A stretch of 64,000 nt of DNA from Mycolicibacterium anyangense (GCF_010731855.1 NZ_AP022620.1:682001-746000), one strand, 5' to 3'; shown: positions 17,917 to 27,442, counted from the stretch's first letter. The notes: generated by a model not told the origin, from the sequence alone. Numbers and translations: made by a program.

Positions 17917-19389
17917 ATGTCCGTCGACCCGTCGACACCGGTGCTGATCGGCTGGCATGCGGTGAGCCGCCGTGATCGCGATCCCCGTGACGGCAAGGAA
18001 GCCGCCGCGTTGATGGTCGACGCCGCCCGCGGCGCGCTGGGTGCGCTACCCGGATTGGCCGTGGACTGGATCGGGGCCACCGCAGGCCTGACCCGTTACG
18101 CGGACCCGGCCCGTCTGGTGGGCGAGCGGATCGGCGCGCCCAGCGCCCACACCGTGCTGGCCCATATCGGCATCATGCAGCACACGCTGGTCGCTGCCGC
18201 CTGCCGAGCCGTGCAGTCCGGCCGGCACCGGCTGGCGTTGGTGGTCGGTGCCGAGGCGCACTACCGCAAGATCCGGCTGGCGGCGGCGGGTCTGGAGGCG
18301 CAGGTCACCGTGCAGGACGAGGGCGTCGAGCCGGATGAGTCCATGCGCTCGCCGCAGTTCGATGCCGACATGAGCCATCCGGCCGAGACGGCGGCCGGGC
18401 TGGCCGCCACTCCCGCTTACTACGCCCTGATCGACAGTTTCTGGCGCAGCCAGCAGGGCCTGGGAATCGACGAGCATCGCGACCGGCTGGCCGCCCTCTA
18501 CGCCCGGTTCGCCGAGATCGCGGCCACCAATCCCGATGCCGTACGGCGCAGCGGCTATCGGGCTGCAGACCTGCGTGACCCGACGGCCGCCAACCCGATG
18601 GTGGCGTTCCCGTACACCAAGCTCATGGTGACCACGTGGACGGTCGACCAGGGCTGCGCGCTACTGATGACCACCGAGGGCTACGCCGACGAGTTCGGGG
18701 TGCCCGCCCAGGCGCGCCGGTATCCGGTGATCGCCATCGAGTCCAACCACGTCGTTCCGGTGTCGGGCCGCACCCGGCTCAGCCAGCCCGCGTCCATGCG
18801 GATCATCGGCGAGGAGATCGGCCGCCGCACCGGTCTGGACACCGCCACGATCCCGGTGCTGGACCTGTATTCGGCATTTCCCGCACCCGTCCTGATCGGC
18901 GCCCAGGCGTTGCGCGTGCCGCAGGGCCGCGACCTGACCCTGACCGGCGGCATGTCGTTCGCCGGCGGACCGCTCAACAGCTATGTTCTGCACGCGATCA
19001 CGGCGGCAGCCGACAGACTCGGCGACCCGGCGGCCCAGAGCGCATTAATCAGCTGTGTCAGTGGGCTTTACACCAAGCAGGCGGCGTTGGTGCTCGCCGC
19101 AGCGCCCGGGCACACACCCTTCGACACCGTCGACGTCACCGACGCGGTGGCCGACGCCGAACCCGCCATACCGGTGGTCGTCGACGCGGTGGGGGACGGG
19201 CGGATCGTCGCCTACACCGTGGTGTTCGACGGCGAGCAGCCCGAGCGGGCCATCGTGGTGGTTGATCTGGCCGACGGCCGGCGTACCGTCGCGCGCAGCC
19301 ACGACCAGCAACTCATGGCAACGGCGTTGGCGCAGGACATCATTGGTGCCACCGTCACCGTCGGTGACGGATTGTTCGCTCTTGCCTGA
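17917..19389 (+). CDS. thiolase-like acetyl-CoA acetyltransferase
   Basis: A 490-residue thiolase-fold protein with a C-terminal extra domain (from about residue 400, GLYTKQAALVLAAAPG onward), as in the mycobacterial Rv1867-type group. A Cys sits in VAAACRAVQSGRHRLALVVGAEAHYR, and ALISCVSGLYTKQ corresponds to the C-terminal thiolase Cys region. Classic C-x-x-G-x-G thiolase signatures are weak, so it may be a non-canonical acyl-transferring or lipid-transfer enzyme. It is divergent from the monooxygenase operon across 80 bp. The start ATG 17917 has TAGAAA 7 nt upstream. Confidence 0.72.
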   Translation: MSVDPSTPVLIGWHAVSRRDRDPRDGKEAAALMVDAARGALGALPGLAVDWIGATAGLTRYADPARLVGERIGAPSAHTVLAHIGIMQHTLVAAACRAVQSGRHRLALVVGAEAHYRKIRLAAAGLEAQVTVQDEGVEPDESMRSPQFDADMSHPAETAAGLAATPAYYALIDSFWRSQQGLGIDEHRDRLAALYARFAEIAATNPDAVRRSGYRAADLRDPTAANPMVAFPYTKLMVTTWTVDQGCALLMTTEGYADEFGVPAQARRYPVIAIESNHVVPVSGRTRLSQPASMRIIGEEIGRRTGLDTATIPVLDLYSAFPAPVLIGAQALRVPQGRDLTLTGGMSFAGGPLNSYVLHAITAAADRLGDPAAQSALISCVSGLYTKQAALVLAAAPGHTPFDTVDVTDAVADAEPAIPVVVDAVGDGRIVAYTVVFDGEQPERAIVVVDLADGRRTVARSHDQQLMATALAQDIIGATVTVGDGLFALA

Positions 19390-19400
19390 CGCTGGATGGT

Positions 19401-20216
19401 CTAACGCTTGTTGACGAAGCCCGCGTCGACCGGAAGCGATACCCCGGTGATGTAGCGGCCGGTCTCGGCGACCAGGAAGAACACCGCGTTGGCGATGTCC
19501 TCGGGTTCCAGCGTCTGCACCGGCAACGCGTTGCTCATGTCCGGTCCGCCCAGGTTCTGCTGGGCCAGGCCGTCGAGCCACGATCGGGTGAACTCGTTGT
19601 CGATCATCGGGGTGTTCACCCCCGCCGGATGCACCGAGTTCACCCGAATATTGAACGTGGCAAGGAAATTCGCGTAGGCGCGCATCAACCCGACCACGCC
19701 GTGCTTGGCCACCGTGTAGCCGAGCGAGCCCGCGACAGGGGCGCCGATGCCCACCAGGCCGGCCACCGAACTGGTCAAGACGATCGATCCGCCCTGGCCC
19801 TGCTTGATCAGCGGGCGCATCGCCACATCGACGGTGTGATAGACGCCGGTCAGGTTCACATCGATGACGTCCTGCCACGCGGATTCATCGGTCATCGGGG
19901 CGATGCCGGCGTTGGCGATCACGATGTCGAGGCGGCCGAGTTCGGCGACGCCCTCCTTGAGGGCGGCTTTGAGCGCCGAGCGGTCCCGGACGTCGGCTTC
20001 CCGCGCGACGACGCGAGCGCCGGTGTCCTCGACGAGTTTCACCGTGGCGGCCATGTCCTCGGGGGTGGCCATCGGATACGGAACACTGGCGATCTGGTCG
20101 CACAGGTCGACCGCGATGATGCTGGCGCCCTCCGACGCCAGCTTCACCGCGTGAGCGCGGCCCTGGCCCCGGGCCGCGCCGGTGATGAACGCGACCTTGC
20201 CGTCGAGTTCCCCCAC
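19401..20216 (-). CDS. mycofactocin-type SDR family oxidoreductase (Rv2750-like)
   Basis: A 271-residue short-chain dehydrogenase. The nucleotide-binding motif is [12 protein letters not shown], an NAG motif is in [10 protein letters not shown], and the catalytic YTVAK follows SSVAG. The long insertion [31 protein letters not shown] is typical of SDRs that hold NAD tightly and recycle it through mycofactocin. The start GTG 20216 is 2 nt from the stop of the upstream monooxygenase-fold gene, as in the Rv2749-Rv2750 pair. The substrate is unknown. Confidence 0.88.
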   Translation of the reverse strand: MGELDGKVAFITGAARGQGRAHAVKLASEGASIIAVDLCDQIASVPYPMATPEDMAATVKLVEDTGARVVAREADVRDRSALKAALKEGVAELGRLDIVIANAGIAPMTDESAWQDVIDVNLTGVYHTVDVAMRPLIKQGQGGSIVLTSSVAGLVGIGAPVAGSLGYTVAKHGVVGLMRAYANFLATFNIRVNSVHPAGVNTPMIDNEFTRSWLDGLAQQNLGGPDMSNALPVQTLEPEDIANAVFFLVAETGRYITGVSLPVDAGFVNKR

Positions 20217-20218
20217 GA

Positions 20219-20533
20219 TCAGGCTCGCAGCTGACCCTTGGCCGGGTCGCCGGCGACCACGGGTGCCAACATCTTGATGTCGGGTGCGCCGTCGAGGTGC
20301 TCACCGATCTCGCCGAACAGCGTGCCGATCGCCGGTGCGGTGCCATGTACCTGAAGGGCTTCCGCGTCGGCCCACTGCTCGATGAAGACGAAGGTGCGGT
20401 CGGTCTCGTGCAGGGCGTACAGCTGGCAGCCCGGCTCGTCGTGGACGGCAGCAATGGCCTTCTTGCAGGACTCGCGCACGGCGTCGACGGACTCCGGCTT
20501 GGCGGTGAAACTGGCAACGACGACCACGGGCAT
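20219..20533 (-). CDS. antibiotic biosynthesis monooxygenase (ABM) domain protein
   Basis: A 104-residue single-domain ABM-fold protein ([56 protein letters not shown]). This ferredoxin-like fold covers quinol monooxygenases and heme-degrading enzymes, and no metal or heme ligand can be assigned. The RBS CAGGAG precedes ATG 20533, and a TAATGT hexamer at 20577-20582 (minus strand) is a possible -10. It is transcribed with the SDR and divergently from ftsK, matching Rv2749. Confidence 0.85.
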   Translation of the reverse strand: MPVVVVASFTAKPESVDAVRESCKKAIAAVHDEPGCQLYALHETDRTFVFIEQWADAEALQVHGTAPAIGTLFGEIGEHLDGAPDIKMLAPVVAGDPAKGQLRA

Positions 20534-20746
20534 CGGGGCGCTCCTGGGGCAGAAGTAGGGGGTTGTGACGCCGCTTACATTAGACGCGCTTCCCATCTGC
20601 TGTGCCGGGCGGTCGCCTCCGTGCGATTTCGGCGCGTTTACCGTCGCTGAGCGCCGACAACCGCGCCGGAATCGCCGATGGTCGCAGCTTGGCAACAGCC
20701 GCCCTGAAATTAGTGTGGCGGATGGTGCAGATGGTGCAGATGCGAC

Positions 20747-20752
20747 TAGTCT
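20747..20752 (+). promoter_or_regulatory. -10 hexamer TAGTCT of ftsK (leaderless)
   Basis: TAGTCT lies 7 nt before ATG 20760 and selects that start within a longer open frame. Confidence 0.55.
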
Positions 20753-20759
20753 TGCGACC

Positions 20760-23285
20760 ATGGCGAATAAGACGGCCGCTCGCTCTGGCGCGCGAACGAC
20801 CAGGTCAAAGGCTGCTGCGCGACCAGCCAAGGCGGCCGCGCCCCGGCGCAAACCTCCCGCCAAGAAGCGCACCTCCTCGCCGGTCGCCACGGCGGCCGCC
20901 GCCGGTGGCCGAGCCGCTCGCGCGACCTGGCTGATGGTGGCCAAGGGCGCCGGGTCGACCGCCCGCTCGGTGGGCCGCGCCCGCGACATCGAACCGCACC
21001 ATCGCCGCGACGGCATCGCCCTCGGGCTGATCGCCGTCGCCGTCGTCATCGCCGCCAGTTCCTGGTTCGACGCCGCCCGCCCGGTCGGCGCCTGGATCGA
21101 CTCGGTGTTGCGGACCTTCGTCGGCGGTGCGGTGGTCCTGCTGCCGCTGATGCTCGGAGTGATCGCCGTCCTGCTGATGCGCACCGAACCCAACCCCGAG
21201 GCGCGGCCGCGGCTGATCCTCGGCGTCGCGATGATCGCGCTGCCGGTGCTGGGCCTGTGGCACATGTGGTCGGGCGCTCCGATGGAGCCCGCCGGCCGCC
21301 AGCGCGCCGGTGGTTTCATCGGGTTCGCCATCGGCGGACCGCTCGCCGACGGGGTGACGGCGTGGATCGCCGCGCCGCTGCTGATCATGGCCGCACTGTT
21401 CGGGGTGCTGCTGTTGTCGGGCACCACGATTCGCGAGGTGCCCGAGACGCTCTACGCGATGTTCAGCACCCGAGGGCGCTACGACGACGACGAGTACTAC
21501 GAGGACGAGGAGCCGCAGCCGGCCGCGCAGGCCGAGCCCGACGACTTCTCGGACGGCTACTACGACGATCCCCGTGCCTACCAGGACGAGGCCGCGTCAT
21601 GGCCGGGGACGCCGAAACCGGTTGGCACGCCGTACGACAACTACCCGCTCGAGGAGGAGTCGCCGACGGTCCCGGAGCCCGCGGCCAAGGCCGTGCGCAA
21701 GAAGCCGGCCGCCAAGCCGGAGGTCAAGCAGGAGACCAAGGTCATCGAGAAGGTGGTCGACCGGGTCGTCGAAGGGCCCTACCACCTGCCGTCGCTGGAC
21801 CTGTTGGTCGCCGGCGACCCGCCCAAGCGGCGCAGCGCGGCCAACGAGCACATGGAAGACGCCATCTCCTCGGTGCTGCAGCAGTTCAAGGTCGACGCCG
21901 CCGTCACCGGCTGCACCAGGGGACCGACCGTCACCCGCTACGAGGTCGAACTCGGCCCCGGCGTCAAGGTCGAGAAAATCACTGCGCTGCAACGCAATAT
22001 CGCCTACGCGGTGGCCACCGAGAGTGTGCGGATGCTCGCCCCGATCCCCGGCAAGTCCGCGGTCGGCATCGAGGTGCCCAACACCGACCGTGAGATGGTG
22101 CGGCTGGCCGACGTTCTCACCGCACCGTCCACCCGGCGCGATCACCACCCGTTGGTGATCGGGCTGGGCAAGGACATCGAAGGCGATTTCATCTCGGCCA
22201 ACCTGGCCAAGATGCCGCACCTACTGGTCGCCGGTTCCACGGGCTCGGGCAAGTCCAGCTTCGTCAACTCGATGCTGGTATCCCTGCTCGCCCGCGCCAC
22301 CCCCGACGAAGTGCGGATGATCCTCATCGACCCCAAGATGGTGGAACTCACGCCGTACGAAGGCATTCCGCACCTGATCACGCCGATCATCACCCAGCCC
22401 AAGAAGGCCGCCGCCGCGCTGGCCTGGTTGGTCGAGGAGATGGAACAGCGCTACCAGGACATGCAGGCCTCGCGGGTACGGCACGTCGACGACTTCAACG
22501 CCAAGGTCCGCTCCGGCGAGATCACCACACCGCTGGGCAGCCAGCGGGTGTACAAGCCCTACCCGTACATCATCGCGATCGTCGACGAGCTTGCCGACCT
22601 GATGATGACCGCGCCGCGGGACGTCGAGGACGCCATCGTACGGATCACCCAGAAGGCCCGCGCCGCAGGCATTCACCTGGTGCTGGCCACCCAGCGTCCG
22701 TCGGTCGACGTGGTCACCGGTCTGATCAAGACCAACGTGCCCTCGCGCCTGGCGTTCGCCACCTCGTCGCTGACCGACAGCCGCGTCATCCTCGACCAGC
22801 CGGGGGCGGAGAAGCTGATCGGTATGGGCGACGGCCTGTTCCTGCCGATGGGGGCCAGCAAGCCCCAACGTCTGCAAGGTGCCTACATCACCGACGAGGA
22901 GATCCAAGCGGTCGTGCAGGCCTGCAAGGATCAGGCCGAGCCGGAGTACACCGAGGGCGTCACCTCGGCCAAGGCATCAGGAGAGCGCTCCGACGTCGAT
23001 CCCGACATCGGCGACGACATGGACGTCTTCCTGCAGGCCGTCGAACTGGTGGTGTCCAGCCAATTCGGCTCCACCTCGATGCTGCAGCGCAAGCTGCGGG
23101 TCGGTTTCGCCAAGGCCGGCCGCCTGATGGACCTGATGGAGACCCGCAACATCGTCGGGCCCTCCGAGGGTTCCAAGGCCCGTGAGGTTCTGGTCAAGCC
23201 GGATGAGCTGGCAGGCACGCTGATGCTGATCCGCGGTGGCTCAGATGCCAACGGCGGCGATGACGACTCCGACGACGACTTCTGA
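20760..23285 (+). CDS. ftsK: DNA translocase FtsK
   Basis: An 841-residue septal DNA pump that clears the terminus during division and activates XerCD. A basic Ala/Lys-rich N-terminus is followed by four transmembrane stretches (residues ~84-222). Next comes an acidic and Pro-rich linker, then the alpha/beta motor with Walker A AGSTGSGKSS (near residue 491) and Walker B IIAIVDELADLMM. The DNA-reading gamma winged helix is at the C-terminus (VVSSQFGSTSMLQRKLRVGFAKAGRLMDLME). The open frame extends upstream to 20565, but the leaderless promoter and family N-termini support ATG 20760. Confidence 0.96.
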   Translation: MANKTAARSGARTTRSKAAARPAKAAAPRRKPPAKKRTSSPVATAAAAGGRAARATWLMVAKGAGSTARSVGRARDIEPHHRRDGIALGLIAVAVVIAASSWFDAARPVGAWIDSVLRTFVGGAVVLLPLMLGVIAVLLMRTEPNPEARPRLILGVAMIALPVLGLWHMWSGAPMEPAGRQRAGGFIGFAIGGPLADGVTAWIAAPLLIMAALFGVLLLSGTTIREVPETLYAMFSTRGRYDDDEYYEDEEPQPAAQAEPDDFSDGYYDDPRAYQDEAASWPGTPKPVGTPYDNYPLEEESPTVPEPAAKAVRKKPAAKPEVKQETKVIEKVVDRVVEGPYHLPSLDLLVAGDPPKRRSAANEHMEDAISSVLQQFKVDAAVTGCTRGPTVTRYEVELGPGVKVEKITALQRNIAYAVATESVRMLAPIPGKSAVGIEVPNTDREMVRLADVLTAPSTRRDHHPLVIGLGKDIEGDFISANLAKMPHLLVAGSTGSGKSSFVNSMLVSLLARATPDEVRMILIDPKMVELTPYEGIPHLITPIITQPKKAAAALAWLVEEMEQRYQDMQASRVRHVDDFNAKVRSGEITTPLGSQRVYKPYPYIIAIVDELADLMMTAPRDVEDAIVRITQKARAAGIHLVLATQRPSVDVVTGLIKTNVPSRLAFATSSLTDSRVILDQPGAEKLIGMGDGLFLPMGASKPQRLQGAYITDEEIQAVVQACKDQAEPEYTEGVTSAKASGERSDVDPDIGDDMDVFLQAVELVVSSQFGSTSMLQRKLRVGFAKAGRLMDLMETRNIVGPSEGSKAREVLVKPDELAGTLMLIRGGSDANGGDDDSDDDF

Positions 23286-23288
23286 CAC

Positions 23289-23537
23289 CTAGCCGCCGGC
23301 GCCGACACCCAGTTCCACCCGCACCGGCGGCGCCGGTGGGAGCAGCGGATCCAGCTCAGGCCCCAGACAGGGGGTGTTCTGCGCGTCAGTCACCTCGAGG
23401 CATCCACCGCTGGGACAGTCCGCGGTGACGTTGGCGCCGTACCGGCACTGCGGGGTGGCCGTCGCAGGCGCGGAGGCGATCACCGCGACGGCCATCAGGA
23501 CCGACGCCGGCACGGCCATCAGGAAGCGCGCGGGCAT
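23289..23537 (-). CDS. small secreted cysteine-containing protein
   Basis: An 82-residue protein with a signal peptide (MAVPASVLMAVAVIASAPATA, cleavage near residue 28). The mature part has four Cys (CRYGANVTADC, GGCLEV, NTPCLG) and a Pro-rich C-terminus. Four Cys suggest two disulfides in the envelope or medium. I do not recognise the family. It is convergent with ftsK (4-nt gap) and lies upstream of argA on the same strand. Confidence 0.65.
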   Translation of the reverse strand: MPARFLMAVPASVLMAVAVIASAPATATPQCRYGANVTADCPSGGCLEVTDAQNTPCLGPELDPLLPPAPPVRVELGVGAGG

Positions 23538-23552
23538 ACCTCACCGTAGCGG

Positions 23553-24077
23553 TCAGAGGACCAGCAACATCCTGGTGTTTCCCAGAGTGTTCGGCTTGAC
23601 GTAGCTCAGGTCCAGGAATTCGGCGACACCGATGTCGTAGGAACGGCACATCTCCTCGTAGACCTCGGCGGTGACCGGAGTGCCCTCGATCTCGGTGAAA
23701 CCATGCCGTCCGAAGAAGTCGGTCTCGAAGGTCAGCACGAACAGCCGCTGCAGTTCCAGATCCCGCGCCACCTGCAGCAGGCGCAGGACGACCGCGTGCC
23801 CGACGCCGGTGCCCTTCACCTTCGGGTCGACCGCGACCGTGCGTACCTCACCCAGATCCGACCACAGCACGTGCAGCGCACCGCAGCCCACGACCTCCCC
23901 GGCGAGCTCGGCCACCCAGAACTCCTGCACCGCCTCGTAGAGCGTGACCAGGTTCTTCTCCAGCAGGATCTTGCCTGCATAGGTGTCGACGAGACGCTTG
24001 ATATCGGGAACATCCGAGGTACGGGCTCGGCGCACGACGACAGCAGGGGCGCTGGTCTGATCCGGGCTCTCGTTCAC
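23553..24077 (-). CDS. argA: amino-acid N-acetyltransferase (Rv2747-type ArgA)
   Basis: A 174-residue GNAT-fold enzyme matching the short mycobacterial ArgA, which acetylates L-glutamate (or glutamine) at the first step of arginine synthesis. The acetyl-CoA loop is VKGTGVGHAVVLRLL and the C-terminal strand is LFVLTFETDFFGRHGFTEIEGTPV. It lacks the amino-acid-kinase domain of E. coli ArgA. GTG 24077 has a leaderless -10 and is divergent from pgsA. Confidence 0.88.
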   Translation of the reverse strand: MNESPDQTSAPAVVVRRARTSDVPDIKRLVDTYAGKILLEKNLVTLYEAVQEFWVAELAGEVVGCGALHVLWSDLGEVRTVAVDPKVKGTGVGHAVVLRLLQVARDLELQRLFVLTFETDFFGRHGFTEIEGTPVTAEVYEEMCRSYDIGVAEFLDLSYVKPNTLGNTRMLLVL

Positions 24078-24083
24078 GGGTGC

Positions 24084-24089
24084 AGAGTA
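24084..24089 (-). promoter_or_regulatory. -10 hexamer TACTCT of argA (leaderless)
   Basis: On the minus strand TACTCT ends 6 nt before GTG 24077. Confidence 0.5.
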
Positions 24090-24119
24090 TCGGGCGCGGG
24101 AGGCCCGACTGCCAACCGA

Positions 24120-24125
24120 TATTCT
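24120..24125 (+). promoter_or_regulatory. -10 hexamer TATTCT of pgsA (leaderless)
   Basis: TATTCT lies 7 nt before GTG 24133; together with the argA element it forms a compact divergent promoter pair. Confidence 0.55.
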
Positions 24126-24132
24126 GTTTGCC

Positions 24133-24738
24133 GTGTCGGGACAACCCCAAACCGGTCCGGCGGGCCCGCGTGTGCGGGTGGCCAACCTCGCCAACTTCCT
24201 GACCGGTATCCGGCTGGTCCTGGTCCCGATCTTCCTGCTGTTTCTGTTCTCCGGCGACGGACACGAATCAGCCAGCCGGATAACCGCATTCGCGATTTTT
24301 GCGGTAGCCGTGATCACCGATCGGCTCGACGGTTCGCTGGCGCGCACCTACGGGATGGTGACCGAGTTCGGCAAGCTGGCCGACCCCATCGCCGACAAGA
24401 TGCTCATCGGCGCGGCACTGGTCGGGCTGTCGATGCTTGGCGACCTGCCCTGGTGGGTGACCATCGTGATCCTGGCCCGTGAGCTCGGGATCACGCTGCT
24501 GCGCTTCGCGGTGCTGCGCCACGGTGTGGTCCCGGCCAGCCGCGGCGGCAAGCTCAAGACGCTGGTGCAGGCCGTCGCGATCGGATTGTTCGTGCTGCCG
24601 TTGCACAGCTGGCCCCCGGCGTGGCTGACCGTTGCCTGGGTGGTGATGTGGGCGGCGATCGTCCTGACGGTGCTCACCGGCATCGACTACGTCGTCTCCG
24701 CGGTGAAGGACTCCCGGGCCCGATCCGCTGGTCGGTGA
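24133..24738 (+). CDS. pgsA: CDP-diacylglycerol--glycerol-3-phosphate 3-phosphatidyltransferase
   Basis: A 201-residue integral membrane enzyme of phosphatidylglycerol-phosphate synthesis (pgsA3 position). The CDP-alcohol phosphotransferase signature D-x2-D-G-x2-A-R-x8-G-x3-D-x3-D is complete in TDRLDGSLARTYG and EFGKLADPIADK. About five hydrophobic segments are visible, starting with TGIRLVLVPIFLLFLF. It precedes clgR, as in M. tuberculosis, though ~136 bp separate them. Confidence 0.9.
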   Translation: MSGQPQTGPAGPRVRVANLANFLTGIRLVLVPIFLLFLFSGDGHESASRITAFAIFAVAVITDRLDGSLARTYGMVTEFGKLADPIADKMLIGAALVGLSMLGDLPWWVTIVILARELGITLLRFAVLRHGVVPASRGGKLKTLVQAVAIGLFVLPLHSWPPAWLTVAWVVMWAAIVLTVLTGIDYVVSAVKDSRARSAGR

Positions 24739-24810
24739 GGACACCGCGGCGGCGATTGCGCAGCTCACCGCCCGTCGTTCGGATGAGGGCGGGCGGATCT
24801 GACAACCCTG

Positions 24811-24837
24811 GGAACCAATTGGGGCGGTCCTGACGTT
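24811..24837 (+). promoter_or_regulatory. SigE-like (ECF sigma) promoter of clgR
   Basis: GGAAC (24811-24815) and GTT (24835-24837) are 19 nt apart, matching the GGAAC-N18/19-GTT consensus of SigE-class ECF promoters. The spacing to ATG 24875 is right. M. tuberculosis clgR is driven by SigE under envelope stress. Confidence 0.65.
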
Positions 24838-24874
24838 TCACTGATGGCTGCAACTGATGGAGGAGGACAGCCTG

Positions 24875-25207
24875 ATGGCGTTACTGCTGCGCGAAGTGAT
24901 CGGTGACGTGCTTCGTGATGCCCGGACCTCACAGGGACGCACCCTGCGCGAGGTGTCCGATACGGCTCGCGTCAGCCTGGGCTACCTGTCCGAGGTGGAG
25001 CGCGGCCGCAAGGAGGCCTCCAGCGAGCTGCTCAGCGCGATCTGCACCGCCCTGGACGTGCCGCTGTCGCGGGTCTTGACCGACGCCGGCGAGAAGATGG
25101 CCGTCCGGGAACGCATCGCCACCCTGACCGCCGTGCCCAACGAACCCGTCATCGACGTGGCCACCAAGGTCGTCATCCCGCACCCCGTCGCGATGGCTGT
25201 TGCCTGA
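24875..25207 (+). CDS. clgR: transcriptional regulator ClgR
   Basis: A 110-residue XRE-type regulator that activates Clp protease and Psp genes under envelope stress. The helix-turn-helix is [46 protein letters not shown] (residues ~20-65). The C-terminus ends in AVA, the type of degron through which ClgR is turned over by ClpP in relatives. The RBS GGAGGAC precedes ATG 24875; ATG 24857 is in frame but has no RBS. First gene of the clgR-pspA-pspM group. Confidence 0.93.
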   Translation: MALLLREVIGDVLRDARTSQGRTLREVSDTARVSLGYLSEVERGRKEASSELLSAICTALDVPLSRVLTDAGEKMAVRERIATLTAVPNEPVIDVATKVVIPHPVAMAVA

Positions 25208-25310
25208 TCCGTCGACCGGCCGACATGCCCGTGGGGTGTAGTCGGACGTCGTGAACCGATAAATTGGGCAACGATCACCGAATGCGGCACTCGAATCGAA
25301 GGCGGGACTG

Positions 25311-26123
25311 ATGGCCAATCCGTTCGTCAAGGCGTGGAAGTACCTGATGGCGCTCTTCAACTCCAAGGTTGACGAGTACGCCGATCCCAAGGTGCAGATC
25401 CAGCAGGCCATCGAGGAGGCCCAACGCACCCACCAGGCGCTGACCCAGCAGGCCGCCCAGGTGATCGGTAACCAGCGGCAGTTGGAGATGCGGCTCAACC
25501 GGCAGCTGGCTGACATCGAGAAGCTGCAGGTCAACGTGCGTCAGGCGCTGACCTTGGCCGACCAGGCCACCGCCGCAGGTGACGCCGCCAAGGCCACCGA
25601 GTACAACAACGCCGCCGAGGCGTTCGCGGCCCAGCTGGTGACCGCCGAGCAGAGCGTCGAAGACCTCAAGACCCTGCACGACCAGTCGCTGCAAGCCGCT
25701 GCCCAGGCCAAGAAGGCCGTCGAGCAGAACGCCATGATGCTGCAGCAGAAGATCGCCGAGCGCACCAAGCTGCTCAGCCAGCTCGAGCAGGCCAAGATGC
25801 AGGAGCAGGTCAGCGCCTCGTTGCGGTCGATGAGCGAGATCGCCGCCCCCGGCAACACCCCCAGCCTCGACGAGGTGCGCGACAAGATCGAACGCCGCTA
25901 CGCCAACGCGATGGGCGAGGCCGAGCTGGCGCAGAATTCCGTGCAGGGCCGGATGCTGGAGGTTCAGCAGGCAAGCGTCCAGATGGCGGGCCATTCGCGG
26001 CTCGAGCAGATCCGTGCCTCCATGCGTGGTGACGCGCTGCCGTCTGGTGGTGCCGCCGCGGCTCCGGCCACCCCGGCGACCCCGGCCGCGACGCCTGAAC
26101 CTGAAAAACCCCTCGGACAGTAG
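25311..26123 (+). CDS. pspA: PspA/IM30 envelope-stress protein (35 kDa antigen)
   Basis: A 270-residue PspA/IM30-ESCRT-III family protein that polymerises on stressed membranes. An amphipathic N-terminal helix ([18 protein letters not shown]) is followed by long coiled-coil helices to about residue 230, and a mycobacterial Ala/Pro-rich tail ([21 protein letters not shown]). It is downstream of clgR; TAAATT at 25260-25265 may be an additional -10. pspM follows after 15 nt. Confidence 0.93.
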   Translation: MANPFVKAWKYLMALFNSKVDEYADPKVQIQQAIEEAQRTHQALTQQAAQVIGNQRQLEMRLNRQLADIEKLQVNVRQALTLADQATAAGDAAKATEYNNAAEAFAAQLVTAEQSVEDLKTLHDQSLQAAAQAKKAVEQNAMMLQQKIAERTKLLSQLEQAKMQEQVSASLRSMSEIAAPGNTPSLDEVRDKIERRYANAMGEAELAQNSVQGRMLEVQQASVQMAGHSRLEQIRASMRGDALPSGGAAAAPATPATPAATPEPEKPLGQ

Positions 26124-26138
26124 GAGGCGAACGTCTCG

Positions 26139-26969
26139 ATGGCGGTCACACCCGACAAGCCGGGGTTTCTCTCGCGGCAGTGGCGATCGGCACTGCAGCG
26201 CGGGATCGACACCGCCAGCGAGTACGTCGACGTGGCGGCACAGCGCCTGAGCGCAGCCGCCGATCCCCGGGCCCGGCTGCTGCGCAAGCGGCGGTGGGCG
26301 TTGCGGCTGGGCCTGTTCTTCTCGTTCTCGACGGTGCTCTGGGTGTGCATCACCGGTCTGCTCGCGACATGGAGCACCCCGGTGTGGGGGCTGATCATCA
26401 CCGGCGTGATCGCCGCCGGTGCGGCCGTGCCCGCCACCCTGTTCCTGTTGCGCTACCGCTTCCTGCGCGGCGAGCCGCTGCCGCCGCAGCGTCAGCTCAG
26501 CGGCAAGCGGATGCCGCCACACGGTTCGGCGGCGCGTCCGTCGATGTACGCCCTGGGTGCCTCCGAGCGTGGCCTGCATTCGCTGCTCGGGGTTCTGGAG
26601 CGGGGAAACATGCTGCCGCCAGAAGAGATCCGGGACCTGACCGCGGCGGCCAACCACAGCGCGGCCACCATGGCGGCCACCGCGGCTGAGGTGGTGTCGA
26701 TGGAACGGGCGGCGCTCGAGACCCCGAACTCCCGCGAGTACCTGGCGCCGACCATCAACGCGTTCACCGCCCAGCTCAACACCGGGGTGCGTCAGTACAA
26801 CGAGATGGTCACTGCTGCAGCGCAATTGGTGTCAGCTGCCAACTCCGGCTCACTGTCGAGCTCGCCGATGTCGGCCCAGCGCTACCGCAGCGAGCTCTCC
26901 GGTGCCACCGACCGGCTGCTGGGCTGGTCGCAGGCTTTCGACGAACTCGGTCAGCTGCGCCGCGCTTGA
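26139..26969 (+). CDS. pspM: PspM membrane protein (Rv2743c-like)
   Basis: A 276-residue integral membrane partner of PspA. Two adjacent transmembrane helices (RLGLFFSFSTVLWVCITGLLA, residues ~57-77; VWGLIITGVIAAGAAVPATLFLL, ~83-105) divide a short cytoplasmic N-terminus from a long helical C-terminal domain. It is co-transcribed with pspA (RBS AGGAGGC). In M. tuberculosis a fourth gene, pspN (Rv2742c), follows; here the next gene is on the opposite strand, so pspN is absent. Confidence 0.85.
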   Translation: MAVTPDKPGFLSRQWRSALQRGIDTASEYVDVAAQRLSAAADPRARLLRKRRWALRLGLFFSFSTVLWVCITGLLATWSTPVWGLIITGVIAAGAAVPATLFLLRYRFLRGEPLPPQRQLSGKRMPPHGSAARPSMYALGASERGLHSLLGVLERGNMLPPEEIRDLTAAANHSAATMAATAAEVVSMERAALETPNSREYLAPTINAFTAQLNTGVRQYNEMVTAAAQLVSAANSGSLSSSPMSAQRYRSELSGATDRLLGWSQAFDELGQLRRA

Positions 26970-26985
26970 CCCCCCCGCGCCGAAA

Positions 26986-27429
26986 TCACAACCGCGGGCG
27001 CAGGGCCGGCACAACGGCGCCGACAATGCCGCGAGCCAGCGCCTTGGTGAAGTCGAACATATCGAAGTAGTCGCGCCACAACGTGATTCGGCCGTTGTGC
27101 ACTTCGAACACCCCGCACACCCAGAACTGCATGCGCACCGGACCAACAACCAACACGTCGGTGCGTTCGGTGAGCACCGATGCCCCGTTGACGGCAATCC
27201 GGTGGAACTTCACCTCGAAGCCCAGCGAGGGCCGCAGCATCCCCCGGAACAACTTCATGGTGCGAGCCCGGCCGCGGATGGTGGGGAAGCCGACGTTCTC
27301 GTAGACCAGATCCGCGTCGAGCTGGGCGCCTGCGGTGTCGAGATCCTTGGCCTGAAGTGCGGTCAGAAACACCTCGACGGTATGGGCGTTGTCGACGTCG
27401 GTGCTGACGTTCGTGCTCTGCTCGGTCAT
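26986..27429 (-). CDS. ephG: limonene-1,2-epoxide hydrolase family protein
   Basis: A 147-residue SnoaL/LEH-fold protein matching Rv2740 (EphG). LEH active-site elements are visible: an Asp-Arg-Asp type arrangement in RITLWRDYFDMFDF and VEVFLTALQAKDLD. It hydrolyses epoxides, possibly of sterol or fatty-acid origin in the M. tuberculosis enzyme. It is convergent with pspM and divergent from the glycosyltransferase. Confidence 0.85.
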   Translation of the reverse strand: MTEQSTNVSTDVDNAHTVEVFLTALQAKDLDTAGAQLDADLVYENVGFPTIRGRARTMKLFRGMLRPSLGFEVKFHRIAVNGASVLTERTDVLVVGPVRMQFWVCGVFEVHNGRITLWRDYFDMFDFTKALARGIVGAVVPALRPRL

Positions 27430-27436
27430 GTAGGCC

Positions 27437-27442
27437 AGGGTA
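27437..27442 (-). promoter_or_regulatory. -10 hexamer TACCCT of ephG (leaderless)
   Basis: On the minus strand TACCCT ends 7 nt before ATG 27429. Confidence 0.5.

Noticed and set aside
24713..24803. Short plus-strand frame ending ...QLTARRSDEGGRI after pgsA
   Set aside because: No start codon or homology could be identified; possibly the remnant of a lost gene, but unsupported.
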